A stretch of DNA of 49,139 nucleotides from Acanthaster planci. Lineage: Eukaryota; Echinodermata; Asteroidea; Valvatida; Acanthasteridae. A model generated the notes under the pieces. The model saw nothing but the letters and a program-made list of their open reading frames with translations, did not search any database and was not told the DNA's origin. The number at the start of each line of letters is the position of its first letter. The stretch's first letter is position 1. The stretch is taken from NCBI RefSeq assembly GCF_001949145.1, contig NW_019091671.1:138582-187720 (forward strand). Direction: 5' to 3'. A program made the position numbers and the translations under genes. This document shows, one piece after another, positions 22,965 through 33,989 of this stretch.

Positions 22965-23272
22965 CATTCATTACAATGTTTTTGTTACACCCCAACTATA
23001 GAATCAGTCCCAACTACAGCAGAGAGGTCCTGTGTGCATGTGTCCAGCATGTGCCAAAGTCATATCATTTACAAATGTCATGTCATTGGTCAGAGGGCTA
23101 AGTGCCACATTTTAGATGAATTGTGTCAAGTGTGAGACAAATTGACTTGGATAATGTCGAGACATTTCCCACAGACATTGGTCAACAATAGTTGGGCCAG
23201 CCCAACAGCAGTACTATAGTTGGGACTTATTCTATACACTGTAGTTGGGGTATAACATTTTTACGATGAATG
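22965..23272. mobile_element. MITE-like element with ~50-bp terminal inverted repeats
   Basis: The left end carries CATTCATTACAATG, then GTTACACCCCAACTATAGAA and AGTCCCAACTACAG. The right end reads as the reverse complement with small differences: CATTCATCGTAAAAATG, then TTATACCCCAACTACAG, then AGAATAAGTCCCAACTATAG. The element is about 308 bp with no coding capacity. I cannot define a target duplication, so the superfamily is open. Confidence 0.65.
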
Positions 23273-23346
23273 GACTTACATGAGCTATAAGTATAACAGT
23301 GACCCAAGGGGGTTTGGGAATTAATGTACGTGATCTAGACTTTGCC

Positions 23347-23430
23347 TACCCCCAGAACTGTGGGGTCCGATGTCAGGTCCGCTCCAATGAGAGAGCGGAG
23401 CAGACGTTGGACCCCACAGTTCTGGGGGTA
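23347..23430. repeat. Perfect 22-bp inverted repeat forming an 84-bp hairpin
   Basis: Arms at 23347-23368 and 23409-23430 are exact reverse complements beginning TACCCCCAGAACTGTGGG. The 40-bp loop holds a smaller hairpin (CTCCGCTC-type arms around 23380-23400). The words ATCTAGACTT lie 4 bases outside the left arm and directly outside the right arm, a possible offset target duplication. Confidence 0.85.
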
Positions 23431-25383
23431 ATCTAGACTTATTGTAATTGAGAGGAAAATACTTCTCAAGGTTGGTATTAAAAAATCCATAAATTTGATG
23501 AAAGCTGTATCGGCGTCAGAATAATTAAAAAGTCAATAAAACGAAAGTGGAGACCAATCATCATGATCATCAGCAACAAGTGCTTGTTCAGTAAGATTAG
23601 TGAAATTTTCTTTGGAATAATCATGCGTGGCGATTGAGTGGAACAAATCGAAACCAACATGTCACGGACTTCTACCATGGAGGTTGGAAAAGATGCTTCT
23701 ACATGTACATTGTACTACTAGTAGTAGTACTACGGAGCTGGCCCCCAGTCTGGAGCTAGCCTTGACATGCTATAGACCCAGCTTACTTTTTATATTTATT
23801 CTTTCTGTCGTTGACTGTTGATTATTTTACAGCAATATATTTGCAACCACTGATTGTTCAGTCCAATTTAAGATAAAGCAACAATTTATGATGAAGATGT
23901 TTCCAGTAACAAAGGAAGAAAGGGCAAAATATTCCATCACCTCCTGCTTGATTTGTGCATTGATCAGGCTTCGTTTCCTCATTCACCGATATTAACCGCG
24001 CCCGGCTGCCCGCCCGGTACGGTTTTACCGGTCCCTACGTTCGGAGGACATCTGCAAGACGTCAGGAGACTATGTACAGGATGGGAACAAGTTTAACGGA
24101 ACGTCAGCATCACAAGCTTGTTGTAGAGGCAGTATTGAAACAGGGAAAAGACACGCTTATGGTAATTTATACTTACATCACCATTTGGTTCCCTGGGATA
24201 TGGGATATCTAGGCGTCACACGTGAAACATGATTTATGCAGTATGTGAGCTCTTGGCCTTGTCACGCACATGGTTGCACAACACCATGACTACACCAAGT
24301 ACGCTCCCATAGGAAACAGTGCAAAATCAGGCTGAAATAGCGCGGCCTGTTGACTCTGGGGAAGAGGTTAGCCTCCCCTTTTTCACTAGAAATTCAAGCT
24401 TGTGACAAGAAGATCCCTTTCTGTTTCAACTTTGTAGGGGTTGGCCACGCGATTTTTTTTATTCGCCTTGCCTCACGTATGTTTGGTCCCCAGGCCCCGT
24501 AGACTGTGCGTGCATTCAGTTTATGAATTTGCACCTGCGCAATAGTAACATTATGGTCGTCGGCCTGAAAACTGATCAGACGACGCTTATCGGTGAAGAA
24601 TTTGTCCTGCCATTTCCCTTGAAGACCTCGTGTGTTAATAAATTACCAAGAATCTATCAAATGAGTATATATAATATATCCTGATAAGACAGATCTCAGG
24701 GAAACTGATCAAAGAAGTGGAAACATAAATTTTACGACAAAGGATAATTATGAAAAATTACCGGTTTTTAGCTAACTTTGTGCCCAATTTTCACACTTTT
24801 GTCGAATTCCCCTCAGGTCAGCGGTGGTACTGTCTGGAACACTGGTGAATCGTTTGTATCCATCAGTTAACTTCTTCAAGATCGAGAGCCATTTGTCTGA
24901 AATGCGGTTCATGCGGATTCAAATTTCCGCACCGAGTCCGACATGACCGGACAGCGGTCCGAAAAATGAGATGTCCGGATTTTTGGCATGGCATACACGT
25001 AGACAAGTGTGTATTTGCCTGCAACTGGGGACCCCCTCGTGTTCCTCTTTTGTTTGTACTTTAATTTTTTTTAGAAGTCCACCCACATGTTTTGTACACA
25101 GTTGTCAATCGGGGACCCTCTGTCCATCGGGGACCTTATTGTCCTCTATTGCTCAGAAACAAACTCACACACACCTGGGAACGAGTGCGTTTCGGTACGG
25201 GTTGACTTTTACTGTATTGCACTAATACGTACAACGATGTCAAATTACCCGACTAAAAGACCCAAACAAAAACTTTCCGTTCTCGTCCATGTCACAGATG
25301 GAATGTGAATTGTGGGATGGCGTGGTTGGAAGTTGCGCAAGCAAGACATTAATAACAACTTGACAAAGCAAACCAAGTGTTCT
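23431..25383. other. Unassigned sequence
   Basis: No recognised gene or repeat. The sequence is GC-richer and CpG-rich around 23995-24060 and 24900-24970, which could belong to a host promoter region outside what can be read, but no exon is recognisable. Confidence 0.35.
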
Positions 25384-26016
25384 NNNNNNNNNNNNNNNNN
25401 NNNNNNNNNNNNNNNNNNNNNNNNNNNNNNNNNNNNNNNNNNNNNNNNNNNNNNNNNNNNNNNNNNNNNNNNNNNNNNNNNNNNNNNNNNNNNNNNNNNN
25501 NNNNNNNNNNNNNNNNNNNNNNNNNNNNNNNNNNNNNNNNNNNNNNNNNNNNNNNNNNNNNNNNNNNNNNNNNNNNNNNNNNNNNNNNNNNNNNNNNNNN
25601 NNNNNNNNNNNNNNNNNNNNNNNNNNNNNNNNNNNNNNNNNNNNNNNNNNNNNNNNNNNNNNNNNNNNNNNNNNNNNNNNNNNNNNNNNNNNNNNNNNNN
25701 NNNNNNNNNNNNNNNNNNNNNNNNNNNNNNNNNNNNNNNNNNNNNNNNNNNNNNNNNNNNNNNNNNNNNNNNNNNNNNNNNNNNNNNNNNNNNNNNNNNN
25801 NNNNNNNNNNNNNNNNNNNNNNNNNNNNNNNNNNNNNNNNNNNNNNNNNNNNNNNNNNNNNNNNNNNNNNNNNNNNNNNNNNNNNNNNNNNNNNNNNNNN
25901 NNNNNNNNNNNNNNNNNNNNNNNNNNNNNNNNNNNNNNNNNNNNNNNNNNNNNNNNNNNNNNNNNNNNNNNNNNNNNNNNNNNNNNNNNNNNNNNNNNNN
26001 NNNNNNNNNNNNNNNN
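25384..26016. other. Assembly gap (633 N)
   Basis: An unbroken run of N. Apparent open frames spanning it have no meaning. Confidence 1.
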
Positions 26017-26839
26017 CGGTTTCCTTCTTGCATGATACTTTCTCATCAGAGCGTTTTTTATCACCACTCATAAGTACAGAAATGTCAGGGAAAACTCTGC
26101 AAAACTGAAAAAAATCCCCTCTAAAATTTTAGCTTCACTTTCGAACTTTCTGACTCAGTTACCGTTAGAGGTACGTACGAAAGACGGGCAAAAATCTAAC
26201 CGAAAATGGATTTTTATCGTGTACAAGTTAGCAAAAGAGACTTTGAGCGTGTAAATACTAATCGGTATCGTAATGAGGGGCAAAAAACGTTTTCCTGATG
26301 CTGACCGATTACTTTTGGGGTCCACCTGTCCGAGTCAACAGCCACTTTACTGGGCCTCATGCGCGCCGCAAACTAAGTGAGGGGCATGAACATACGTGGC
26401 CCCGACGATACCCCCAAAGTAGTAAAATTCGCTCAGCTGTGAAAGTAGCCGTCCGCCTCAATCCAAATAGGCCCGCAGGTTGGGGCTTTCTGTGAAAGAA
26501 ATACCCTCAACTGAAAACTACAACTCCCAAATTCGGGATTTATAAAAATATTTCGATGATCCCTCCTGATATTGGCATGTCATTGTAAAAACCCTGCGAG
26601 ATCACAAAATATTAATGAGTTCGCGCGCAGAAATACAACGATTTGGTGGGATGCACCCAGACGTATCTACATAATTAAGCCTGGTTTTATATCGACGTGA
26701 GAAACGCAGAGAGCAATGCAATCAAGACGCAAACTGCAACGCTAACAAATGGAAATAATGTCAAACGGAAGTGTCACCATACACGCGAACCAGCCCCGTC
26801 TAGATGGACCGGCAAAGTTGAGCCTGGTGTACTGTAACG
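26017..26839. other. Unassigned sequence between gap and long inverted repeat
   Basis: No coding region, RNA or repeat recognised. Confidence 0.4.
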
Positions 26840-26884
26840 TATGGTGTACTATTTACGACAAACATTTGTCTCTCTCTTTAGCCT

Positions 26885-27150
26885 CCCTCCAGGCGACGCG
26901 ACGGCACGACAGCTCCCTTGCGTCGTGCCGTCGGGTCGCACCGTCGCCATCTTGCCATTACTTTTGTACACACACGTCGTGCGTCGCGTCGTGCTGTCGC
27001 CCGTCGCGGCGTGCTGTCTTAGCTCTTTTCCGTGTTGCAATTTTTTCTGCCTAAACGTCGCCCCTTCCGTCGCCCGTCGCGTCATACTGTCGTGTCGTGC
27101 ATCGCGTCGCCTTTACGTCGCCTGAAGCGCGACGCGACGCGTCGTGTGCT
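26885..27150. repeat. GC-rich CGTCG-type minisatellite (left arm)
   Basis: Irregular tandem runs of CGTCGCGTCGTGC and CCGTCGC words. They create long biased reading frames (Arg/Ala/Val-rich) on both strands that are by-products. The reverse-complement array lies at 30395-30715. Confidence 0.8.
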
Positions 27151-27218
27151 GCCGCCCTTTGCTTCTTGGTGTTTATAGAGGGCGCCTTTACTGTTTTCTT
27201 TTATTTCCGCCCTCGTAC

Positions 27219-27468
27219 CACGGACGTGTATAATAAAATCTGGACTCGCAATGCCCTTAATCAGCTTATAGAGTCATTGAATCAACTCGCAGCCATTTTT
27301 CCGAGCCGAATACAAAGCTTTTCCGGCAATGCCCACCGTTGTTCTTCCTGGCGTCAATAGAAGGGAACCGCCCACGCTTTTGTATTCGGCTCGGTAAAAT
27401 AGCCGCTGGTTGGCTTCTTTTTCATACAAAGGCGTTGCAAGTCCAGGTTTTTTTTATATACGTCCGTG
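27219..27468. mobile_element. 250-bp MITE with 8-bp target duplication, inserted in the left arm
   Basis: The element starts CACGGACGTGTATAA and ends TTATATACGTCCGTG, imperfect 15-bp inverted repeats. It is flanked on both sides by CCTCGTAC (27211-27218 and 27469-27476). The matching place in the right arm (about 30325-30345, read on the other strand as CCGCCCCCGTACTTGC) has no insert, so an empty site is present in the same window. An 8-bp duplication suggests hAT or a similar superfamily. An internal palindrome pairs CCGAGCCGAATACAAAGC near 27302 with GCTTTTGTATTCGGCTCGG near 27376. Confidence 0.8.
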
Positions 27469-27972
27469 CCTCGTACTTGCATAGTACGGTACAGTCCACT
27501 AATTCAAGCTCCATTGAAAACAGTGTAAAATCGGCACTGTTCGGGCCCAATAATATGGATACCAACTTCCTTGAGATTGCTGAAACACAAATGAAATTAT
27601 TGTCTGGTCCCTTATCTTTTGATTTCCTTTCAATTTTTCAAGTGGCAACCCTCAACCTTCTTGGGCACTTAGGACCATTTTTCAGCTGTAGTTTTTAGCC
27701 ATTCTGCATGCTCTTATAGGATGGCTCAAAGACCCAGACAGTTGATCCTGGCAACGATTTACACATTTTCACCATTTCAGGGGCAAAACAATCCCCTTTT
27801 TCAGAAAAATGATGGGCTGCTACTTTTAATGCTAATGAGCTGACCAGAAATTCTCACTTGAATAGTGGATTGCATGCACCCAGTACATGGTATTCTCTCT
27901 TTGTACGCTGCCGCCATGGGCATGCAGAGCCTTGAACTGACAGCTTTTGAAATATTGTCCAATTGCAGAGTA

Positions 27973-29836
27973 CAGATTAGAACTAACGCAGCATCATGCC
28001 CAAAATTACTTGCCAACATACAGGGAAAAAGCTGCCAAATCGAGGCTCTGCATGCCTATGGCGGTATCGTACAAAGAGCGAATAGGTAGCAGGTCTTGTT
28101 TGTGTTGTTCTTTTTCATGCATGCTGTATAACTTTGTGTTTTCATTAAGAGTGAGTTGTGGAAGAAAAGGTTTTTTTTTAATCAAATGTAATTAGAAAGA
28201 GTGTCACGACCAACTATCAGCCTTGTCTCCAGGAAATAAATAACATGAGCCACAACTTTGTTTTAACTTTTCCTGCTCTAATTTTGATCTTCTTAATAAT
28301 TATGTAATAGAATTAATTTTGTTGCCCTACTTTTTGAAATCTTAAGTCCCCCAGAATTAGGTCACACAATTTGTGCAGGTTGCTTGGCAGCGCGTGTGGG
28401 CAGTTGGTAGCAGAACTTGCAACCAGCCACAAGAGTCCTTGAGAAGGAGCTGATAACTTCCCTAGCTAGTGACCTTCCACACTTCACTTGACTACTGGAC
28501 TGAACAGAGACTGTTCCGTAGTCTCTCTGTGATTTCTCCTTCCATCGAACCTTCCATACTTACAAATTCGTCCCTGTCCTGCTCTACGCAAAAAAATTAC
28601 CAGTGTAAGCCTACTGAACCACACATGCATACGTTGCTGGACAGGGGGTGGCCTGGACCAGAGCCACATGAATTCCGTTCCGAAACCGGATTTAGTCGAG
28701 GGGAAGGAAAGACTGTGCACTTGAACCCTAAATATGATATAGCCCAACACATCTTCGCCATCCATTCAAGCTCTTTTTACTGCAAGCCTTTCTACTGCAA
28801 ATTCTACAGCTACTTGCCAAGTCGTCCCCAACTTCAGCAATAGATCGTCTTCAAGCTAGACCCTTTATTTATTTTCACTCCTAATTCATAATTGTTCTGT
28901 TAAACAGAATCCCTGTTTTTTTCTCATTATTAAAAAGATGCGTTCTCTAACGTGAGGGTATTTGTATTTTCGTAAACCATGCGAAAACTTTTCACTATAT
29001 TAGCCGGAAACGAATTAATTCTCACTGGTTAGCTGATAATAAAAGGCGTAAACTAGTAAACAAGGAAATAATGTAAGCAGGTGTCATGATTCTCATGTTA
29101 TGTCCGCTACAATAGTTCTCAATCTATTTTAAGATACAATACATCAATCATTATAACGTGCTTGGTAATGTAAGATGCGGATCAGAGGAGAAATTATACA
29201 TGTGTGTGGCCAAACAGCGTTGAAAAAAGACACGGCCACAATGATAATAGCGTCTGTATAATGTTTTATTCAGAAACATGGACTAATATCATTGAAAGTG
29301 TGGTGCTGATGAAGGTAACGAGGACGGCTGGCCTGATGGAAGACTACGACGGAATATTCTGAGGGTTTTATAGAGCAGGCTCGGTGGTAACTTCCTAAAC
29401 CCGTGGTCAAACTTGCGGTCATACAATTGTAGACAAATTGTCTGGGGAATTGGGAGAACTACTTAAAAATTACCGGGATGGACCACGGAGAAATACCGGT
29501 ATCTATAAGATTACAAATCTACCACAAGTGCATCGACGGTATTAAAAAGAAATCATTGGCTGGACTAAAGAGTGACGAATTCTGGGCTTCCACTTATTAT
29601 GAGAGGGCAGTTCCTACATATGCCGATTTTCTTTTTGCTCTTTTTTCTTTTTCTTAATAAAACATGACAGATATTAATCCTAATCGAGGAATGGATGAGA
29701 TAAAAACAAGAACAAATCAACACCAAAGAGTAAATAGCATGTACTTTGCAAGCACGGGGGCAGAAATGAAAGAAAACAGTAAAAGCGCCCTCTATAAACA
29801 CCGTGAAGCGTGCTGCGTTAGTTCTTCTGCCATCTA
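27973..29836. other. Centre of the long-inverted-repeat element
   Basis: No known gene. It holds a diverged extra copy of part of the arms at about 28040-28087 (GGCTCTGCATGCCTATGGCG), and at about 29740-29800 a second copy of the GGGGGCAGAAATGAAAGAAA ... CCCTCTATAAACACC block that also occurs at 30330-30391. A 124-codon plus-strand frame at 28469-28843 has no recognisable motif. Confidence 0.4.
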
Positions 29837-30394
29837 TACTCTGCAATTGGACAATATTTCAAAAGCTGTCAGTTCAAGGCTCTGCATGCCCATGGCGGCA
29901 GCGTACAAAGAGCGAATACCATGTACTGGGTGCATGCAATCCACTATTCAAGTGAGAATTTCTGGTCAGCTCATTAGCATTAAAAGTAGCAGCCCATCAT
30001 TTTTCTGAAAAAAGGGGATTGTTTTGCCCCTGAAATGGTGAAAATGTGTAAATTGTTGCCAGGATCAACTGTCTGGGTCTTTGAGCCATCCTATGAGAGC
30101 ATGCAGAATGGCTAAAAACTACAGCTGAAAAATGGTCCTAAGTGCCCAAGAAGGTTGAGGGTTGCCACTTGAAAAATTGAAAGGAAATCAAAAGATAAGG
30201 GACCAGACAATAATTTCATTTGTGTTTCAGCAATCTCAAGGAAGTTGGTATCCACATTATTGGGCCCGCACAGTGCCGATTTTACACTGTTTTCAATGGA
30301 GCTTGAATTAGTGGACTGTACCGTACTATGCAAGTACGGGGGCGGAAATAAAGGAAAACAGTAAAGGCGCCCTCTATAAACACCAAGAAGCAAA

Positions 30395-30715
30395 GGGCGG
30401 CAGCACACGACGCGTCGCGTCGTGTCGCGCTTCAGGCGACCTACAAGGCGACGCAATGCACGACACGACGTGCGACGCACGATGGTACGACGCACGATGG
30501 TACGACGCGACGGACGACGGAAGGGGCGACGTTTAGGCAGAAAAAATTGCGACAAGGAAAGGGGCTAAGACAGCACGACGCGACGGGCGACGGCACGACG
30601 CGACGCACGACGCGACGCGTGTGTACAAAAGTAATGGCAAGAAGGCGACGGTGTGACCCGACGGCACGACGCAAGGGAGCCGTCGTGTCGTCTGGTCGCG
30701 TCGCCTGGAGGGAGG
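30395..30715. repeat. GC-rich CGACG-type minisatellite (right arm)
   Basis: Irregular CACGACGCGACGG and GCGACGG words, the reverse complement of the array at 26885-27150 but of different length and order. Includes a direct duplication of ACGCACGATGGT at about 30475-30505. Confidence 0.8.
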
Positions 30716-30817
30716 CTAAAGAGAGAGACAAATGTTTGTCGTAAATAGTACACCATAGTAATGGTCCCATTTTTTCCAGCGTGCTCGGGTTTCCGGGTAG
30801 TGTGCGCACACTGCAGA

Positions 30818-31139
30818 GGGTGCGTTCGATTAATACACGTGTAAGTCAAACTTTCACGAGAGCGTTCGTTTAGCCATCACGTGATCTTTGTGCCTGCCCT
30901 GGTGTCAGCCACCGCTACCCCTGCTGGCGAGCGGGTCTCTGGAGGCTGCTCGAGTGTAATGACGTCACGGATGGGCTGTTCGAGCGCTAGCATGGTCATG
31001 GACATGATGGCACGTGGCGGGAACTTGACCTTTTTCCCAGAATGCCTTGGCGAATACACAGCAGCGTTTGAATAGCCTAATTTGGAGGCTTCCTTTGGTG
31101 TAACACTGGTGTATTCAGGGAAGCTAATCGAACGCACCC
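30818..31139. mobile_element. 322-bp MITE with GGGTGCGTTCGATTA termini
   Basis: The left end begins GGGTGCGTTCGATTAATACA. The right end, read on the other strand, begins GGGTGCGTTCGATTAGCTTC, giving a perfect 15-bp terminal inverted repeat. No coding capacity is seen, and no target duplication is clear, so the superfamily is unassigned. Confidence 0.7.
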
Positions 31140-33985
31140 AAACTGGCGACCCGAACTGGCCTCCGAACCGTTGCGCAGTGAATCCTGTCTTGGTTCGCTT
31201 TGTGGGGACGACTTGCATGCTCAGTCCCTACATAACATGATGCGGGGCGCACATAGTACTCATGTAGGCCTTTGTGAGGACGTACGTCCGTGCGCCTGCT
31301 TTGAAGCGGTTTTGCGCGGAAATTTCGTTGGTCATGGCATGGTATGCCGACTGTCCGTCTGCGTCAAGTCGCTGAGTATTGTGGATGACGCACGAGGTAT
31401 AGGCGGGAACGCGTATTTGTTATTTACACCGTAACCTAGGCCTAAGGTTTGTCTCTCTGATGGTGCTAATTCGCTCTTGAAAAAAAGACTAGTGTTGACA
31501 GAACCAGTCATCAGGCTTTAGCGTGCGAAAACACGAAACATACTTAAGTAGTATGTAATACTTAAGTACGACAACAAATATAATGTACGGTGTTTAGTTA
31601 TGAGAATTGATACTTCAGAGGTGATAGACTGATGGATTGCGATAGTATTGAGGTGATTCCTCTTCTTCGGATGGTCAAATTATTTCTTTGGTGTGTGTGT
31701 AAAAAAAATTGAATTTTAATCACCACCATGATAGCAGCTCTATAGGATAGCCAAGCTCACGCAATGTTTTTGATCATTATATTATATTTTTCGGGGGTAG
31801 GGGTGATAAAATACAAGTACGATATGACAAACGTGAACACCTTGGGTGGGTTATTAATAAGGGTTGTCTTCAAGCAGATTGAGATTTTTTACCCCTTTCG
31901 TCTCTCTTTTTTTCCATTTAAAAAAATCGAAATTTCACAATTTTTTACCTGAAACATCTTAATTTTGGTTTTCGAGTAGCCTTGATTGCTACCTCGTCTG
32001 CATCGTTTTCTGTCGGGCTTGTTTACCTTAAGCTACACGTATTACTGCAAAGTCGAATAAACAGACAGGTTATGGTTAAGCAAAGTGCATCAGTAATGCT
32101 TAATTATTATGCCTACAGTGAAAGACTACCAATGTCAAATATAACTTTTAACTTTGCACTATATAGTACAGCAAAGGATGATATAAAAATTAAGATCCTC
32201 GGTGGGCTACTTCGCTGCCTGTATGCATTTGAAGCACGGAAGAAGGGAAACGGCACCGAACGCATTATTCGGTCCCGTGAGGTTAGTTTGGTTTGTTCAC
32301 GTTTTGCATTGCGTTGGCCTAACACGATTCCTGGTGGAGCTCTCAAAGCAGCTAAAGCTTTGCAATAACGAGACGTCTTCCAATTTTCAGTGACATGTGC
32401 TGAAACTCTCTGGACTTTCTTACAAACAATATATGTCATGTTTCCGCCCCACGTTAAATCCCATGCTTGTATACGTACTCGGCACTAGTCTCTTTTCAAG
32501 CGCGAATTAGCACCACCGCAGCAAAAACCTATAGGCTGCGGTGTAAATAAAAAGCAAAGATCTACGATCTTTGATTTAAAAAAAGTACGTTAGACTTGAA
32601 ATCAAGTAGATAATTGGGTGGGTGTAGTCCACCTTCCTCGCGTAGCGCACGCGGGGCGGTTCGGCGAGCACATTTATAACAGGCAGGAACGGTCAGTGCA
32701 ACCTCGCTCCCCAATGTGCGTGCCCAACGGTGCCCAGCTACCGACTTCAACAATTTGCAAGCCCTTTCGTGCACAACATATGGGGCTTGCTGCCAACATT
32801 TGACGGAGCACTCTGATTGGCTAAGAATCCCGATAATATTAATATTTATTTCAGGGGCAGTTTGAGTCTCATTCATTGAAGAGGGTGTTTACATTATCCT
32901 AAAAAGATGATTTGCCATAAAAGCATTAATTCTCTTACCAGAAAAAGATAGTTAATAGATTTGTTCTTGAATAGTTATGTATACTTTGTCTCTAAGCGTC
33001 GTATTAAAAGGGATATTAATGCAAGATATGAAAGAAACTGGCAGTAATCAATTGTAGACATCCCTGTCCATGTGAATAAATGGTAGAGTCTGTTCGTAGC
33101 GTGAGCTACTATTGGCGCTCTACATGGAAATATATGAATCATGCAGTTCAGTTGCTGCATAAATAAATATCCATCCAGGGTCAGGTTGATCAAGTCGATG
33201 AAGTCGTTGGGGGGCACAGGGGTCGTGGGCCGAAACCCGGTAACAACTCACGAGCAGGGGCAGAATCGCTGTGGCATGCTGGATGGATCGCAAGCAACAG
33301 TAAACCGGCTCGGCACTAATCGTAAAATGACGCAGCGTATAGACGACAAACACGACCCACTAACGACTTGATTTCAAGTCTTAAAGTACGTAGGCGCGCG
33401 GTACAGTGATCAGCCAACCTGGACGCGCTGACTGACTATTTAGGATCAACCTCGTTCCCATGTGTACGATCTTACTGCACCATGTTGGTTCCCAACGGAG
33501 GGGCGGTGGAAGGCATTTGCGCGTGATGTGCGCGCAACGGTATGTAAACCTGTTCCATTCATTAAAAGGGGGGTGTTCATAAGGAACTATTTCATTTAAA
33601 GTTCCAATCTCCAGCGTTTCCATCATCTACATGGATTATTGAAGAACTTGCTCTATTTTCGATATGTAGGCCTATACTAGCCTTTTGTTTCATGGAGACT
33701 CTAGAAAAGGATTCCCATTTGAGTTTCTCGATCCAGCTATGGATCCTGCATGCAAACACGTTTATAATGCACACGCTGCGCTGCGATCTTCCCAAATTAA
33801 CACCCCCAAATTCCATGCATAACAACGATTTAATTGGCAAAACACCCACATTCAACATTGACTGTTTTTCTGGAATGTGCAAGTTGTCACGGTCAAAAAA
33901 GAATGGAAGGTAAACAAAATGTCCCTCTCTAAGACAATTTTCACATCGAAAATTAAGTTTTCCAATGAAAGTTGATGAAACCCAC
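31140..33985. other. Unassigned sequence
   Basis: No recognised gene. A 128-codon plus frame at 31982-32368 has no identifiable motif. An inverted pair AGACTTGAAATCAAGT (32592-32607) and ACTTGATTTCAAGTCT (33366-33381) could bound an ~800-bp element, but the match is short and nearly self-palindromic. Confidence 0.35.
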
Positions 33986-33989
33986 GCAC

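Larger units (their letters stand above)
26840..30757. mobile_element. Candidate 3.9-kb foldback / long-terminal-inverted-repeat element
   Basis: The left arm (26840-27972) and right arm (29837-30757) are reverse complements over about 0.9 kb. The outermost matching bases are TATGGTGTACTATTTACG on the left and CGTAAATAGTACACCATA on the right; the innermost are CCAATTGCAGAGTA and TACTCTGCAATTGG. The arms share a CGACG-rich minisatellite, a GCGCCCTCTATAAACACC block and a block ending at GATGGGCTGCTACTTTTAATG. The left arm is longer because of a 250-bp insertion. Outside the arms, GTAACG (left) and GTAATG (right) may be a decayed target duplication. The ~1.9 kb centre encodes no recognised transposase. 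An inverted duplication of a single-copy region is the alternative. Confidence 0.65.

Noticed and set aside
25240-26108. Five open frames of 240-275 codons across the N run
   Set aside because: They consist almost wholly of undetermined residues and are open only because N cannot encode a stop.
26841-27125. Arg/Ala/Val-rich frames in the CGTCG region, and their counterparts at 30112-30849
   Set aside because: These frames follow from GC-rich repeat words lacking stops and appear on both strands, so they are not proteins.
28469-28843. 124-codon frame as transposase of the long-inverted-repeat element
   Set aside because: No catalytic motif, zinc finger or family resemblance is visible, and the length is within chance for this region.
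31982-32368. 128-codon plus-strand frame as a host exon
   Set aside because: No recognisable domain and no convincing splice signals; an overlapping frame of similar length is open on the other strand.
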